DNA from: VBAU01 sp036005185
GTDB lineage: Bacteria > Bacteroidota > Bacteroidia > Chitinophagales > Chitinophagaceae
Assembly (NCBI GenBank): GCA_036005185.1
Contig: DASYQS010000039.1
Span: forward strand, 62,001 to 126,000
DNA length: 64,000 bases
Direction: 5' to 3'
Below, in pieces: positions 34,995 to 44,670 of this stretch. Numbering within the stretch: position 1 is the stretch's first letter; every line of letters starts with the position of its first letter. Made by a program: the position numbers and the translations under genes. The notes beneath the pieces were generated by a model that had not been told where the DNA came from, searched no databases, and was given only the letters and a program-made list of their open reading frames with translations.

Positions 34995-37724
34995 ATGAAA
35001 AAAATATCCTCGATCCTTTCTGCAATGATTTTTTTGCAGATTTTAAATTCTCATCTTGCTGCACAAACGGCTTCTATTACTTGCCCCTCAAATAAGATTG
35101 TGTCAACTAGTCCAACAACCTGCGATGCCATTGTAAATAATATTGATCCCACGTTTTCGCCATCGAATGCGTTGGTGAATTATTCTATAGACGGTATTGG
35201 CGGAACGGTGATTGGGGTAGGCAGTGCAAGCGGCAAGACCTTTTTTAGGGGAGTGAACCTGGTTACGTATAAATTATATGATTACTCTGGAGTGTCATGC
35301 AGCTTTACCGTTACGGTAGAAGATCATACTCCTCCGGTTATCATTTGTCCGCAAAATATAACAGTAGCATGCGCCCAAGACATTCCTCTGCCTGGCGGAG
35401 TAACTGCGACTGACGGGTGCACTCAATCAAGCGCAATCGATGTGAAGTTTGTAGGCGAAGTACAATCCAATTTTCAGTGTATTAACCGATATGTGCTTAC
35501 TCGCACTTATAAAGCCACCGACGAATTCGGCAATTTCAGTACTTGTTCACAAACAGTTACTGTGAATGATACGGTGCCTCCTCATTTCATGCAGCCCCCG
35601 CCCATCTCGCCGCTATATGTATCTTGTTCAGCTAACGTGCCACCGGTATTTCCGGATGGCTATACGGCATATGACGAGTGTACCCCCATCGATGAAATTG
35701 ACGATATTCTGGTACGGTTCAAACAAGTAAAATCAGATAGCACTTGCCCGAATAAATATACGCTTACAAGAACATGGACCGCAGCCGATGCTTGTGGCAA
35801 TCAAGTTGTGTACAAACAAATTATTTATGTGAATGATAAAGAAGCTCCTAGTTTTAGCAATCCACCTTCGTCTACACCCGTTACTGTTTCTTGTGCTTCA
35901 GATATTCCTGCTGCCCCGACAGTTAATGCAGTTGACAACTGCACCGGAGACGCAGCAACTGTAACTTTTAAAGAAGTAAAATCTGACGAACAATGCGTCA
36001 ATAAATTTAAACTTACACGTACTTGGACGACAGCTGATGCTTGTGGTAATACATCATCCTGTACGCAAACAATTATTGTAAATGATAACCAAGCGCCAGT
36101 TTTTGACGGGGTGCCTCCAACTTCGTCTATCCTGGTATCATGTGAAAAGGATATCCCTGCCGCTCCCAGTCAAACAGCTACAGATAATTGTAATGGCAAA
36201 CCAACTATTTCTTTTACAGAAGTAAAATCCAATATTCAATGTGCCAATCGATTTACATTGACCAGAACATGGATAGCTACCGATGAATGCGGCAACACTT
36301 CTTCACGAACACAAACGATTAACGTTAATGATACCAAGGGCCCGTCGATCAGCAGTATAAGCGCCGACCCGATTGTGCTGTGGCCGCCAAATCACAAAAT
36401 GAGAGATGTAACAATAAATTACACAGTGTTGGACAATTGTGAAGCAGCAAGCACCCTGAGTATAAGTAGTAGCGAACCTGTAAACGGCGGCAGCGATGGC
36501 GATAAGGCGCCAGACTGGGAAGTAATAGATGCTCATCATGTAAGACTTAGAGCTGAAAAATCAAATAATGGACAAGCCCGTTATTATACAATCACCATTC
36601 ATGTTACAGATGGATGTAACCCGCCAGTTGACTCTACTGTTACAGTGGTAGTTGCACACAACATTACCAGCCCGCAAACAGGTAATTCATACAAAATTGG
36701 TTCTACCGTTTCATTAAATGGTTCATTCTGGGATAAACCTGGTAATACCCATTCCGCAAAATGGTTATTAGATGGAAGCGCAATAACCAATGGAGCTGTT
36801 GCTGAGCCTTCGGGAAATCAAAATGGAAAAGTAAGTGGCAATTATAAATTCAATACAGCGGGCGTTTACAAATTACAAATGAATGTGACAGATCAAACAG
36901 GTGTCACCTCATGGGCCAATACCAATAACGATCTTGATGCTATTGTGGTGATCTATGATCCTAATGGCGGCAATGCGTATGGCGGTGGTTGGTACGAATC
37001 ACCTGCCGGAGCTCTTACGGCCAGCCCCTCTGCAACTGGTAAAGCCAGTTATGGATTTGCAGTGAACTATGCAAATGCAGCTAAACCAAAGGGGGAAACA
37101 CAGTTTGAATTTAAGGTTGGTTCTTTTGAATTCAACGCGTTGAATTTTGATTATCTCTCCATCAATGGTGCTAAGGCGCAATTCAAAGGCACGGGTAAGA
37201 TCATTGGTGGGCAAAGCGGCATCGGGTTTATTATGACTGTAAAAGATGGAGATCTTGATAGCACTGGCATTGACAAAATAAGAATGAAGATATACAACAG
37301 GAACACCGGTTATGTTTATTATGACAATCAACCCGGCGCCAGCGATGCCGATGACCCAGCAACCTTTGTTGGCGCAAACAGTTCAATTATAATTCAAGGA
37401 TCGCAATCAGTGAACACGACGACAAATGAAGCGACTATTAAAGAAGAAGCAGTAAATGAAAATGTCGATAACAAGCTTCAGCTTGTTGTTTATCCAAATC
37501 CAACCGGCAACCATTTTACAGTGCAAGCAAAAACGAATGATGTTGCCACAAAACTATTGCTGCAAATATTTGATCAGCAGGGAAGATTGATAGAGAAAAA
37601 AGATAATCTGCCGGCAGGGTCAGTGATACAATTGGGTGAAACGTACAGACCAGGAATTTACTATGTCCGTATCCAGCAAGGCAGTCAGCATAGCGAAATG
37701 AAACTTGTCAAACTTTCTAATTAA
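34995..37724 (+). CDS. Large secreted repeat protein with HYR-like domains and T9SS sorting tail
   Basis: A 909-residue exported protein. After a signal peptide (ending HLAAQ) come about four repeats of 80-90 residues, each with PVTVSCASDIPAAP, a CVNKFKLTRTWTTADACGN core and a closing TIIVND; paired Cys suggest disulfides. They resemble HYR/immunoglobulin-like adhesion modules. Residues about 455-560 form another Ig-like unit, followed by a PKD-like region and a Gly/Ala-rich domain. The last 80 residues (VVYPNPTGNHFTV to EMKLVKLSN) are a type A T9SS C-terminal domain, so it is exported by the type IX system and probably anchored on the surface. No enzyme motif seen. Confidence 0.87.
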   Translation: MKKISSILSAMIFLQILNSHLAAQTASITCPSNKIVSTSPTTCDAIVNNIDPTFSPSNALVNYSIDGIGGTVIGVGSASGKTFFRGVNLVTYKLYDYSGVSCSFTVTVEDHTPPVIICPQNITVACAQDIPLPGGVTATDGCTQSSAIDVKFVGEVQSNFQCINRYVLTRTYKATDEFGNFSTCSQTVTVNDTVPPHFMQPPPISPLYVSCSANVPPVFPDGYTAYDECTPIDEIDDILVRFKQVKSDSTCPNKYTLTRTWTAADACGNQVVYKQIIYVNDKEAPSFSNPPSSTPVTVSCASDIPAAPTVNAVDNCTGDAATVTFKEVKSDEQCVNKFKLTRTWTTADACGNTSSCTQTIIVNDNQAPVFDGVPPTSSILVSCEKDIPAAPSQTATDNCNGKPTISFTEVKSNIQCANRFTLTRTWIATDECGNTSSRTQTINVNDTKGPSISSISADPIVLWPPNHKMRDVTINYTVLDNCEAASTLSISSSEPVNGGSDGDKAPDWEVIDAHHVRLRAEKSNNGQARYYTITIHVTDGCNPPVDSTVTVVVAHNITSPQTGNSYKIGSTVSLNGSFWDKPGNTHSAKWLLDGSAITNGAVAEPSGNQNGKVSGNYKFNTAGVYKLQMNVTDQTGVTSWANTNNDLDAIVVIYDPNGGNAYGGGWYESPAGALTASPSATGKASYGFAVNYANAAKPKGETQFEFKVGSFEFNALNFDYLSINGAKAQFKGTGKIIGGQSGIGFIMTVKDGDLDSTGIDKIRMKIYNRNTGYVYYDNQPGASDADDPATFVGANSSIIIQGSQSVNTTTNEATIKEEAVNENVDNKLQLVVYPNPTGNHFTVQAKTNDVATKLLLQIFDQQGRLIEKKDNLPAGSVIQLGETYRPGIYYVRIQQGSQHSEMKLVKLSN

Positions 37725-37731
37725 CCTACGT

Positions 37732-37751
37732 AGAGGGTCGATGGTTCAAGT
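37732..37751 (+). repeat. tRNA 3' fragment, near-identical to part of tRNA-Asn
   Basis: AGAGGGTCGATGGTTCAAGT matches positions 34349-34368 of tRNA-Asn at 19 of 20 bases (variable loop and T-arm). The rest of the tRNA is absent. It begins 7 bp after the stop of the T9SS protein and is followed at once by a terminator, as the real tRNA is. It could be an attachment-site remnant. Confidence 0.65.
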
Positions 37752-37754
37752 AAG

Positions 37755-37779
37755 GCCGCCTGTATAGGTGGCTTTTTTT
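37755..37779 (+). terminator. Rho-independent terminator
   Basis: GCCGCCT, 4-base loop, AGGTGGC (one G-T pair) and seven T. It ends the T9SS protein transcript. Confidence 0.85.
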
Positions 37780-37795
37780 ATTACTCGTGAAAAGT

Positions 37796-39295
37796 TTAAT
37801 GATTTCTAGAGTCCTTATCCTTTTTTATTAACTCCATCACCTTATCCAATTTATAATCTTCATTTCTTCGTATCGCGCCCACCGAAGGTTTTACTTCTAT
37901 CTCAGGTAAAATGCCATGGCCTGTTTTAGGAAGGTCTTTATCCATGACCAAACGAAACAGTGGGAGGCGAAACTGCAATTTTGTTTCCGGCAATTTTACA
38001 TCGGGAATTAACCAGGCCGTGTTGCCATAAGAACCGCCACCGGTTTCTTCGCCAACTACAACCACATTGTTTTGTTTGATGATTGAATTGACAAATAACG
38101 TTGTGGCAGAAAAGGAATTGCCACCGATGAGCACATAGCTTTTGCCATCAAAATGGTTTTTCTGCTTAGGTGTGAAATAATGATTTTCAAACCAGGTAAA
38201 ATGAAAGTAACCATCGTTTTTTTTGTGAGTAAACGCAAGCATAAAAAGCCGGTTAAAAAAATATTTACCGATGTATGCTTTGTAGCGGCTATTACGATTG
38301 ATGGCATATAAAGAATCACATACCTTAAATTTTTGTTCGGCCAGGTATTTTGACAGCAATGTAGAATTGGTTACACTGCCTCCGCCGTTCCCTCGCACAT
38401 CAATAACAAGGTTTTGAATCTGATGTTTACGAATGAAGCGAAATGATTGCCTGAAAAATCTCTTTAACCGGTATCCTCTGCCAAACGAGTTTACATCAAG
38501 AAAAGCAATGCTGCCGGAAGAGTCAACTCGCAATGAACGCATATTTCTCAAGTTCATGAACTTTCGTTCTTTTCTTGTAGGTCGGATGAAACGCCTAATG
38601 GACGCACGATTGGCGGTATCTCTTGCAGGATCGTACACAGGAATAACTGTAGAGTTGGTTTTTCCTGTACTATCTAAATAATTGATCGTATATCTGTTTG
38701 TTAATCCGTACACGCTGCTATAAAGCGATCCAAAAACCCCGCGGTTGCTAAGGCTTTGAAACTTATGCGTAACGTTATAACCATCTGAAGAAATAAAATT
38801 AAAAAGGGTATCAGCAATTTCCTTCATGGCTTTGTGATTGATTGACTGAATAACCGCTCCTCTTTTTAAAATAGTATCCCTTCGGTTCAAATTAGCAGCA
38901 ACTACCGTAGTGTCATCCCACAACTTAAGACTAAGCGGAAAAAATCTCTCGTTCCTTAATGTATCAAGATATTTTGAATATTTTTTTGAAGAACGTACTG
39001 TCGTATGCCCACAATCCATCTTTGCTAAAACATAGCTTAAAACTTTTTTAAACTCAGGTTCGGTAAGCGAATCTTTTATTTGCTCTTTTCCCCAATTAAA
39101 ATAATAATCCATGCTGTCCTTGGAGGTGTACCAATATAAACCAGGATGTGATTCTTGTAAAACATTTTGAAAGGTGCTATAATCTTTTTCAAGCTGCTGC
39201 GGAGAGTATTTTTTGTTGGGGTTGAAAGATGATCTAAGGCTGCCGCATCCTGTCGCAAGGATCGCGATTAAAATTAATCCAGTCAAAATTCTCAT
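37796..39295 (-). CDS. S41-family peptidase, lipoprotein
   Basis: A 499-residue exported protease. It has a lipoprotein signal (LIAILATGC), a helical N-domain (residues 25-130), then a catalytic S41 core: VIDVRGNGGGSVTN, the nucleophile region LIGGNSFSATTLFVN (Ser in NSFSA), and VVVGEETGGGSYGN. No PDZ domain is obvious, as in the tricorn/TSP-like proteins of Bacteroidota of similar size. It would degrade peptides in the periplasm or at the surface. ATG at 39295 is chosen over an upstream TTG. It follows thiL by 14 bp, so it is probably co-transcribed. Confidence 0.86.
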   Translation of the reverse strand: MRILTGLILIAILATGCGSLRSSFNPNKKYSPQQLEKDYSTFQNVLQESHPGLYWYTSKDSMDYYFNWGKEQIKDSLTEPEFKKVLSYVLAKMDCGHTTVRSSKKYSKYLDTLRNERFFPLSLKLWDDTTVVAANLNRRDTILKRGAVIQSINHKAMKEIADTLFNFISSDGYNVTHKFQSLSNRGVFGSLYSSVYGLTNRYTINYLDSTGKTNSTVIPVYDPARDTANRASIRRFIRPTRKERKFMNLRNMRSLRVDSSGSIAFLDVNSFGRGYRLKRFFRQSFRFIRKHQIQNLVIDVRGNGGGSVTNSTLLSKYLAEQKFKVCDSLYAINRNSRYKAYIGKYFFNRLFMLAFTHKKNDGYFHFTWFENHYFTPKQKNHFDGKSYVLIGGNSFSATTLFVNSIIKQNNVVVVGEETGGGSYGNTAWLIPDVKLPETKLQFRLPLFRLVMDKDLPKTGHGILPEIEVKPSVGAIRRNEDYKLDKVMELIKKDKDSRNH

Positions 39296-39309
39296 AGTTC
39301 TCAAGATCC

Positions 39310-40350
39310 TTAATTAATTTTCTCTTTAAATGCGTTCCACCCCTGAGCTGTTATAGGATAAGTGCTGCCGCCCTTTGTGACAATGTGAGTTCCTTTTTCA
39401 AGCTCTGTCATGTAACCTACTACGCTGATATCCTCGTTTAACGTGATTTTATCGTAATCATTTTGCTTAATGGTAAATAATAGTTCATAATCCTCACCTC
39501 CGCTTAATGCGCAGGCCGTGGGGTCAATCTGGAATTTGTATGCCGCATTTCTCATCTCTTCTGCAATAGGCAACTTGTCTTCATAAATCACGCAACCCAA
39601 ATTACTTTCTTTACTGATATGCAAAATTTCCGAGCTCAGGCCATCGCTAATATCCATCATCGAAGTAGGCATAAGATTTTCTTTGTCAAAAAATTCAATG
39701 ATGTCTTTCCTTGCTTCAGGCTTTAATAATCTTCCAATAACATAAGATTCACTTTCAAGGTCAGGTTGTATGTTAGGATTTTCCAGGTAAATTTTTTTTT
39801 CTCTTTCTAAAAACAGCAAGCCGATATATGCCCCACCCAAATCACCACTTACACAAATGAGATCGCCTTTTTGGGCCGTGCTTCTTTTTATATATTTATC
39901 AGGAGTTATTTCCCCAACTGCCGTAACAGAAATAATAAAACCTTTTTGAGAAGAGGAAGTATCTCCTCCAACCAAATCAACATTATATCTTTCACAGGCT
40001 GCATAAACACCATTATAAAATTCATCCAAAGCCTCCACGCTAAAGCGATTGCTGATAGCAATGTTTAAAATAATTTGTGTTGGCGTAGCGTTCATGGCAT
40101 AAACATCACTCAAGTTCACCACTACACTCTTGTACCCAAGGTGTTTTAGAGGAGTGTACATCAGGTCAAAATGCACTCCTTCTAAAAGCATATCAGAGCT
40201 GATAACCGTTTGCTTCCCAAAATGATCAATCACTGCAGCATCGTCGCCAACACCCACAATCGAAGACGCATTTTGTAATTCAATATTTTTGGTAAGATGT
40301 TCTATTAAACCAAATTCTCCCAACGATGATATCTCTGTTCTCTCACTCAT
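39310..40350 (-). CDS. thiL: Thiamine-monophosphate kinase ThiL
   Basis: A 346-residue ATP-dependent kinase of the PurM-like fold. Motifs seen: GEFGLIEHLTK, VGVGDDAAVID, SSDMLLEGVHFDL, LVGGDTSSS, MMDISDGLSSEI and ALSGGEDYELLF. It phosphorylates thiamine monophosphate to the active coenzyme thiamine diphosphate. The Asp residues in DDAAV, SSDM and GGDT bind Mg-ATP. Length and motif order are normal for ThiL. It precedes the S41 peptidase gene by 14 bp. The inositol-monophosphatase-like gene upstream lies 45 bp away. Confidence 0.95.
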   Translation of the reverse strand: MSERTEISSLGEFGLIEHLTKNIELQNASSIVGVGDDAAVIDHFGKQTVISSDMLLEGVHFDLMYTPLKHLGYKSVVVNLSDVYAMNATPTQIILNIAISNRFSVEALDEFYNGVYAACERYNVDLVGGDTSSSQKGFIISVTAVGEITPDKYIKRSTAQKGDLICVSGDLGGAYIGLLFLEREKKIYLENPNIQPDLESESYVIGRLLKPEARKDIIEFFDKENLMPTSMMDISDGLSSEILHISKESNLGCVIYEDKLPIAEEMRNAAYKFQIDPTACALSGGEDYELLFTIKQNDYDKITLNEDISVVGYMTELEKGTHIVTKGGSTYPITAQGWNAFKEKIN

Positions 40351-40395
40351 TAAAACAATTTTTTCTACGATTAAACCAAGGACTATTTGTATAAA

Positions 40396-41175
40396 TTACA
40401 ATTCTTTTTTATTATTTATTACCGCAAGCAGCTCTTCATGAATCTTGCCATTTGTAGCTAACACATGTGGTTGATACGGCGAAAATTTATTTCCTTTAAA
40501 ATCGGTCACTCTTCCTCCGGCTTCTTCAACGATCAAATATCCGGCTGCGCTATCCCAAGCTTCTAACTTATGCTCATAAAATCCATCGAATCTTCCAGCG
40601 GCAACCCAACAAAGATCAATGGCCGCAGAACCTAAACGACGAACAGGAATTCCCTTTCTGATCAATTTTTCAAATGTTGCTAACGGACCATTTGGAACAT
40701 CCAAATAAGTATAAGGAAACCCTGTAACAAGAAAAGCGCTGATCACATTTGTTTTTTCACTAACCTTAATCTTATTTTCATTCAGCGTGGCGCCTTTTCC
40801 TTTTTCGGCAAAAAACAATTCATTTAGATTCGGATTATATACTGCCGCCATAATTATCTCACTGTTATGCTCAATGGCTATTGATACACAGCAAAGAGGA
40901 ATTCCGTGTGCAAAGTTCACCGTTCCATCAATGGGGTCAACGATCCATTTATAGTTTGAATCCTGAAAAATCTCTCCCGCCTCCTCGCTTAAAATATAAT
41001 GATCGGGAAATTCCTGTTTTACAATATCAAGGATCGCCTTTTCGGCGGCATGATCCGCTTCTGTAACAAGATTATTAATTCCTTGCTTATTGCTTACTGT
41101 AAAACTTTTATTGAAGAACCGGGATAATTCTGCTGCACCCGCTTTTACAGCTTTGATAAGGGTAGTTTTAAGCAT
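40396..41175 (-). CDS. Inositol monophosphatase family protein
   Basis: A 259-residue phosphatase. The start MLKTTLIKAVKAGA at 41175 is used; the frame is open 43 codons further but that part overlaps the divergent gene's promoter and has no family similarity. Motifs of the Li-sensitive phosphatase superfamily: EEAGE, WIVDPIDGTVNFAHG and AWDSAAGYLIVEEAGG, with the metal-binding Glu and Asp intact. It would remove phosphate from inositol phosphate, 3'-phosphoadenosine 5'-phosphate or a similar compound (SuhB-like). The exact substrate is open. Confidence 0.9.
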   Translation of the reverse strand: MLKTTLIKAVKAGAAELSRFFNKSFTVSNKQGINNLVTEADHAAEKAILDIVKQEFPDHYILSEEAGEIFQDSNYKWIVDPIDGTVNFAHGIPLCCVSIAIEHNSEIIMAAVYNPNLNELFFAEKGKGATLNENKIKVSEKTNVISAFLVTGFPYTYLDVPNGPLATFEKLIRKGIPVRRLGSAAIDLCWVAAGRFDGFYEHKLEAWDSAAGYLIVEEAGGRVTDFKGNKFSPYQPHVLATNGKIHEELLAVINNKKEL

Positions 41176-41291
41176 GGGCAAAGATAACGAACGCCCTAAT
41201 CTACCTCTGATAGAGGATAATAAATTCTTAAATGCTATGAGAGAACAACTATTTTTGAGAAATTCATTTAAACACACCTTAGGCGAAGGGC

Positions 41292-43241
41292 ATGGAGTTG
41301 TCAATCATCATCGTAAATTATAACGTAAAGCATTTTCTGGAGCAATGCCTTTATTCGGTGCAAAAGGCTATTGCTCATTCAAAAATTGAAACCGAAATAA
41401 TCGTTATCGATAATCACTCACACGATGAAAGTATTGCCTACTTAAAACCTTTTTTTCCTTGTGTTCGTTTTATTGCTAATAGTCAAAATTTTGGATTCGC
41501 AAAAGCATGCAATCAAGGCTATAAATTATCGACTGGTAAATATGTTCTTTTTTTAAATCCAGATACCATTGTACCTGAAGATTGCTTTTCAAAATGCACT
41601 TGTTTTTTCGAAGCCCATGCTGATACGGGTGCGATCGGCGTAAAAATGCTCGATGGCCGTGGCAAACTCTTAAAAGAATCGAAACGTGCTTTTCCTTCAC
41701 CGATTACTTCGTTATTTAAATTATTCGGATTTGCAAGATTATTTCCCAGGTCAAAAACATTTTCGAAATATCATCTTGGCTATTTAGACGAACATGAAAA
41801 CCATGAAGTAGATGTTCTGGCAGGTGCTTTTATGATGATACATAGAAAAGTATTAGATGAATTAGGCGGATTTGACGAAATCTTTTTTATGTATGGAGAA
41901 GACGTTGATCTCAGCTATCGTATCCAAAAGTCAGGATATAAAAATTACTATCTGGCTGAAACCAGCATATTGCACTTTAAAGGTGAAAGCACACGAAAAG
42001 GGAGCCTAAACTATATAAGGATGTTTTACAATGCGATGAGCATTTTTGTACGCAAGCATTATGGAGGAAGCAAAGCAAATGTTTTCAATTTTTTTATTCA
42101 CGTTGCCATCTGGTTTCGCGCAGTCATGTCGGCCATTGGAAAGTTTATACAATGGATCGGACTTCCATTTGTTGATGCTTTGCTTATACTTTTTTCTTTC
42201 TGGATTATGAAAAACGCGTGGTCAACCTATGTTCGCCCAGACATTCAATTTCCGAATGAACTGTTGGCTATTTCGTTTCCTGCATTTACTATTATTTATC
42301 TCATTGTTGCATACTATGCAGGATTGTATGATAAATGGTATCGAAAATCTGATTTAATTCGTTCCACTCTTATTGCCACTCTCGTATTGTTGGCGGCCTA
42401 TGCATTATTACCTGAGCGGTTTCGTTTTTCCAGAGGTGTTGTATTGTTTGGCGCGTTGGTTGCCTTTGTTCTTATCAGCGCTGTACGATGGTTACTTATA
42501 CGAAACGGAGTTTTATACACAAACGATGACGAGGAAGAGAATCCATATACGCTGATTGTAGGATCTGAAAATGAATATCAAACGGCAAAACAACTAATGC
42601 AGCACGTGGGCCTTCATGAAAAAATTTTAGGTCGAATAGCTGTGAATGAAAATGAACATGAAACAATCGGTTATTGGAAAACATTAAATAGTTTGCAGCC
42701 AGCAGTCAGCTTTAAAGAAATTATTTTTTGCGAGGGCAGCTTATCATTTAAAAATATAATAGAGTCCGTACAAACTCTTCCAAAAAATATCCGTGTAAAA
42801 TTTCATGCTGCAAAAAGTCAGAGCATTATTGGCAGTGATTCAAAGGATACAACGGGCGAAGCCGTATCAAAAGAAAATGGATACAATATCAATGATCCTT
42901 ACAATCGCCGTATCAAAAGATTGATTGATTTTTCAACCGCGTTATTTTTTATTCTTAGTTTTCCTTTTCACTTCATTTTTATAAAAAACCCATTGATTTT
43001 TTTTTCAAGATGTTTTAAAGTTCTTTTGGCAAAACAAACGTGGATCGGCTACACAGTCAACGAAAAACGTTTGCCTCCATTGCGCAAGGGAATAATTGGT
43101 TGTAACGGAGTTCCCCTTGCCAGTGCACAACAATTACCGGCAGAAAGTTTGCAGATGGTTGACTATTGGTATGCTAAGGATTATGAGCCTGTTCAAGACC
43201 TTAAATTAATATGGAAGGCCTATCCTAAGCTCGGAAGTTGA
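41292..43241 (+). CDS. GT2 glycosyltransferase fused to a WcaJ-like polyprenyl-phosphate transferase-type domain
   Basis: A 649-residue protein in two parts. Residues 1-245 are a GT2 glycosyltransferase (SIIIVNYNVKHFLEQCLYS, NFGFAKACNQG, LFLNPDTIVP, GAFMMIHRKVLDELGGFDEIFFMYGEDVDLSYR), close to rhamnosyl-transferase-like enzymes. From about 270 there are five transmembrane helices, a soluble Rossmann-like region, and at about 535-600 a stretch (NRRIKRLIDFSTALFFILSF, later WIGYTV) like the start of bacterial sugar-phosphate transferases such as WcaJ, but without its full catalytic C-terminus. It probably assembles envelope or exopolysaccharide units. Starts divergently from the IMPase gene. Confidence 0.82.
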   Translation: MELSIIIVNYNVKHFLEQCLYSVQKAIAHSKIETEIIVIDNHSHDESIAYLKPFFPCVRFIANSQNFGFAKACNQGYKLSTGKYVLFLNPDTIVPEDCFSKCTCFFEAHADTGAIGVKMLDGRGKLLKESKRAFPSPITSLFKLFGFARLFPRSKTFSKYHLGYLDEHENHEVDVLAGAFMMIHRKVLDELGGFDEIFFMYGEDVDLSYRIQKSGYKNYYLAETSILHFKGESTRKGSLNYIRMFYNAMSIFVRKHYGGSKANVFNFFIHVAIWFRAVMSAIGKFIQWIGLPFVDALLILFSFWIMKNAWSTYVRPDIQFPNELLAISFPAFTIIYLIVAYYAGLYDKWYRKSDLIRSTLIATLVLLAAYALLPERFRFSRGVVLFGALVAFVLISAVRWLLIRNGVLYTNDDEEENPYTLIVGSENEYQTAKQLMQHVGLHEKILGRIAVNENEHETIGYWKTLNSLQPAVSFKEIIFCEGSLSFKNIIESVQTLPKNIRVKFHAAKSQSIIGSDSKDTTGEAVSKENGYNINDPYNRRIKRLIDFSTALFFILSFPFHFIFIKNPLIFFSRCFKVLLAKQTWIGYTVNEKRLPPLRKGIIGCNGVPLASAQQLPAESLQMVDYWYAKDYEPVQDLKLIWKAYPKLGS

Positions 43242-43339
43242 CCCGATACGATGTATTTCAAAAACTCTTGTTAACACATTCGGATTTGTCGGCTGTATTG
43301 CAAACCTTAGAGTACTAAATTTCGTTTATTTACAGTAAA

Positions 43340-43894
43340 ATGAGTAAGATGAAACGCTCGCAAATCCTATTTCTCGCAATTTTCGCGTTATTCAATTGGA
43401 ACTGCAGTCTAGGCCAGTCAAAAAATAAAAAGGGAAATTATCCTGATCCGCCTGTTGCTAACAATAAGACTGCTTATCCAATGCAACTTACCGAAGCACA
43501 ATGGAAGGAAAGGCTGACACCAGAACAATATTATATTCTCAGGCAGGAAGGAACAGAACGGGCTTTTACAGGCAAGTACGATCATTTTTATGAAAAGGGA
43601 ACTTATTATTCTGCTGCCTCTTTACAACCAGTATTTAGCTCTGAAGCTAAATTTAATTCCGGTACCGGATGGCCGAGTTTTTATGCCCCTATCAATCCTG
43701 ATGCAGTTCGTTTGGTATTAGATGAGAGTGATGGAATGACTCGCTGGGCTGTTGTAGATAGCAAAAGCGGCTCACACCTAGGCCACGTTTTTGATGATGG
43801 GCCAGCGCCCACAGGCAAGCGGTACTGTATGAATTCCGCAGCCTTGATCTTTGTACCCGAAGGAGGCAAACCACCAACCAGCTCAAAACAGTAA
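43340..43894 (+). CDS. msrB: Peptide-methionine (R)-S-oxide reductase MsrB, exported
   Basis: A 184-residue MsrB with an N-terminal signal segment (LFLAIFALFNWNCSLG). The fold motifs are SGTGWPSF, SHLGHVFDDGP and the catalytic RYCMNSAAL (Cys163). It reduces R-methionine sulfoxide in proteins. The two CxxC zinc motifs of many MsrBs are replaced (YYSAASLQPVF and DSKSGSHLG), so this is the zinc-free type. No resolving Cys is obvious. Export means it repairs periplasmic or surface proteins. MsrA is 12 bp downstream, so both stereoisomers are treated in one operon. Confidence 0.92.
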   Translation: MSKMKRSQILFLAIFALFNWNCSLGQSKNKKGNYPDPPVANNKTAYPMQLTEAQWKERLTPEQYYILRQEGTERAFTGKYDHFYEKGTYYSAASLQPVFSSEAKFNSGTGWPSFYAPINPDAVRLVLDESDGMTRWAVVDSKSGSHLGHVFDDGPAPTGKRYCMNSAALIFVPEGGKPPTSSKQ

Positions 43895-43906
43895 AACATT
43901 CTTATT

Positions 43907-44551
43907 ATGAAAGCAATTCTTGCAACGTTATTTTCTATTATAATTTTTATAGGTTGTGCGCAGCCTCAAAATAGTCAAGAAAAGATTTTTGCCGGCAGCA
44001 AAGAGAAAGCTGCAGCTAATGAAGCTGTTGCCACTTTTGCTGAAGGCTGTTTCTGGCACACCGAAATTGTTTTCCAAAGTCTGGTTGGCATTCGTGATGC
44101 TGTATCCGGATACGCGGGTGGCAGCGATGCACATCCTGATTATGAAAAAGTTAGCAGTGGAGAAACAGGTCATGCAGAATCGGTGCAAGTATACTATGAT
44201 CCCTCAAAAATTTCATTTGAAACTTTAGTAAAAGCATTTTTTGCCAGCCATGATGCTACACAGGTAAACAGGCAGGGAAATGATGTTGGCACGCAGTATC
44301 GCTCTATTGCATTTTACAGAAATGAAAAAGAAAAACAGATTATCGAGGCAGAGATCAAAAGATTAACCGATGAAAAAAAATTTTCAGGAAAGATTGTAAC
44401 TGAAATAAAACCTTACACAAAATTTTACCCTGCTGAAGATTATCATCAAGAGTATATTCTTCACCATCCTGAAAATCCTTATGTACAACACGTTTCTATT
44501 CCGGATTTTGAAAAATTTAAAAAAGAGTTTAAAGGAAATTTTAAATCATAA
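43907..44551 (+). CDS. msrA: Peptide-methionine (S)-S-oxide reductase MsrA, lipoprotein
   Basis: A 214-residue MsrA with a lipoprotein signal (SIIIFIGC; Cys17). The catalytic motif AEGCFWHTE has Cys48. Other conserved parts are VSGYAGGSDAHPDYEKVSSG, TGHAESVQV, GNDVGTQYRS and FYPAEDYHQEY. It reduces S-methionine sulfoxide. The lipoprotein anchor places it in the periplasm or at the outer membrane beside the exported MsrB. No recycling Cys pair at the C-terminus is evident, so an external thiol donor is needed. Confidence 0.94.
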   Translation: MKAILATLFSIIIFIGCAQPQNSQEKIFAGSKEKAAANEAVATFAEGCFWHTEIVFQSLVGIRDAVSGYAGGSDAHPDYEKVSSGETGHAESVQVYYDPSKISFETLVKAFFASHDATQVNRQGNDVGTQYRSIAFYRNEKEKQIIEAEIKRLTDEKKFSGKIVTEIKPYTKFYPAEDYHQEYILHHPENPYVQHVSIPDFEKFKKEFKGNFKS

Positions 44552-44670
44552 ACGAGTGGGAATATTTAACGGACCACTCATCACTCATTTTTCATTACTG
44601 ACCACCTATTACTGGCAATAAAATTGATACTTCAATACTGTGAGACTTTGATAATTTAAAAAAACAGTAT

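Noticed and set aside
35330..36340. Repeats within the T9SS protein gene as a possible DNA repeat element
   Set aside because: The periodicity is that of protein domains in frame with diverged codons, not of a DNA-level repeat.
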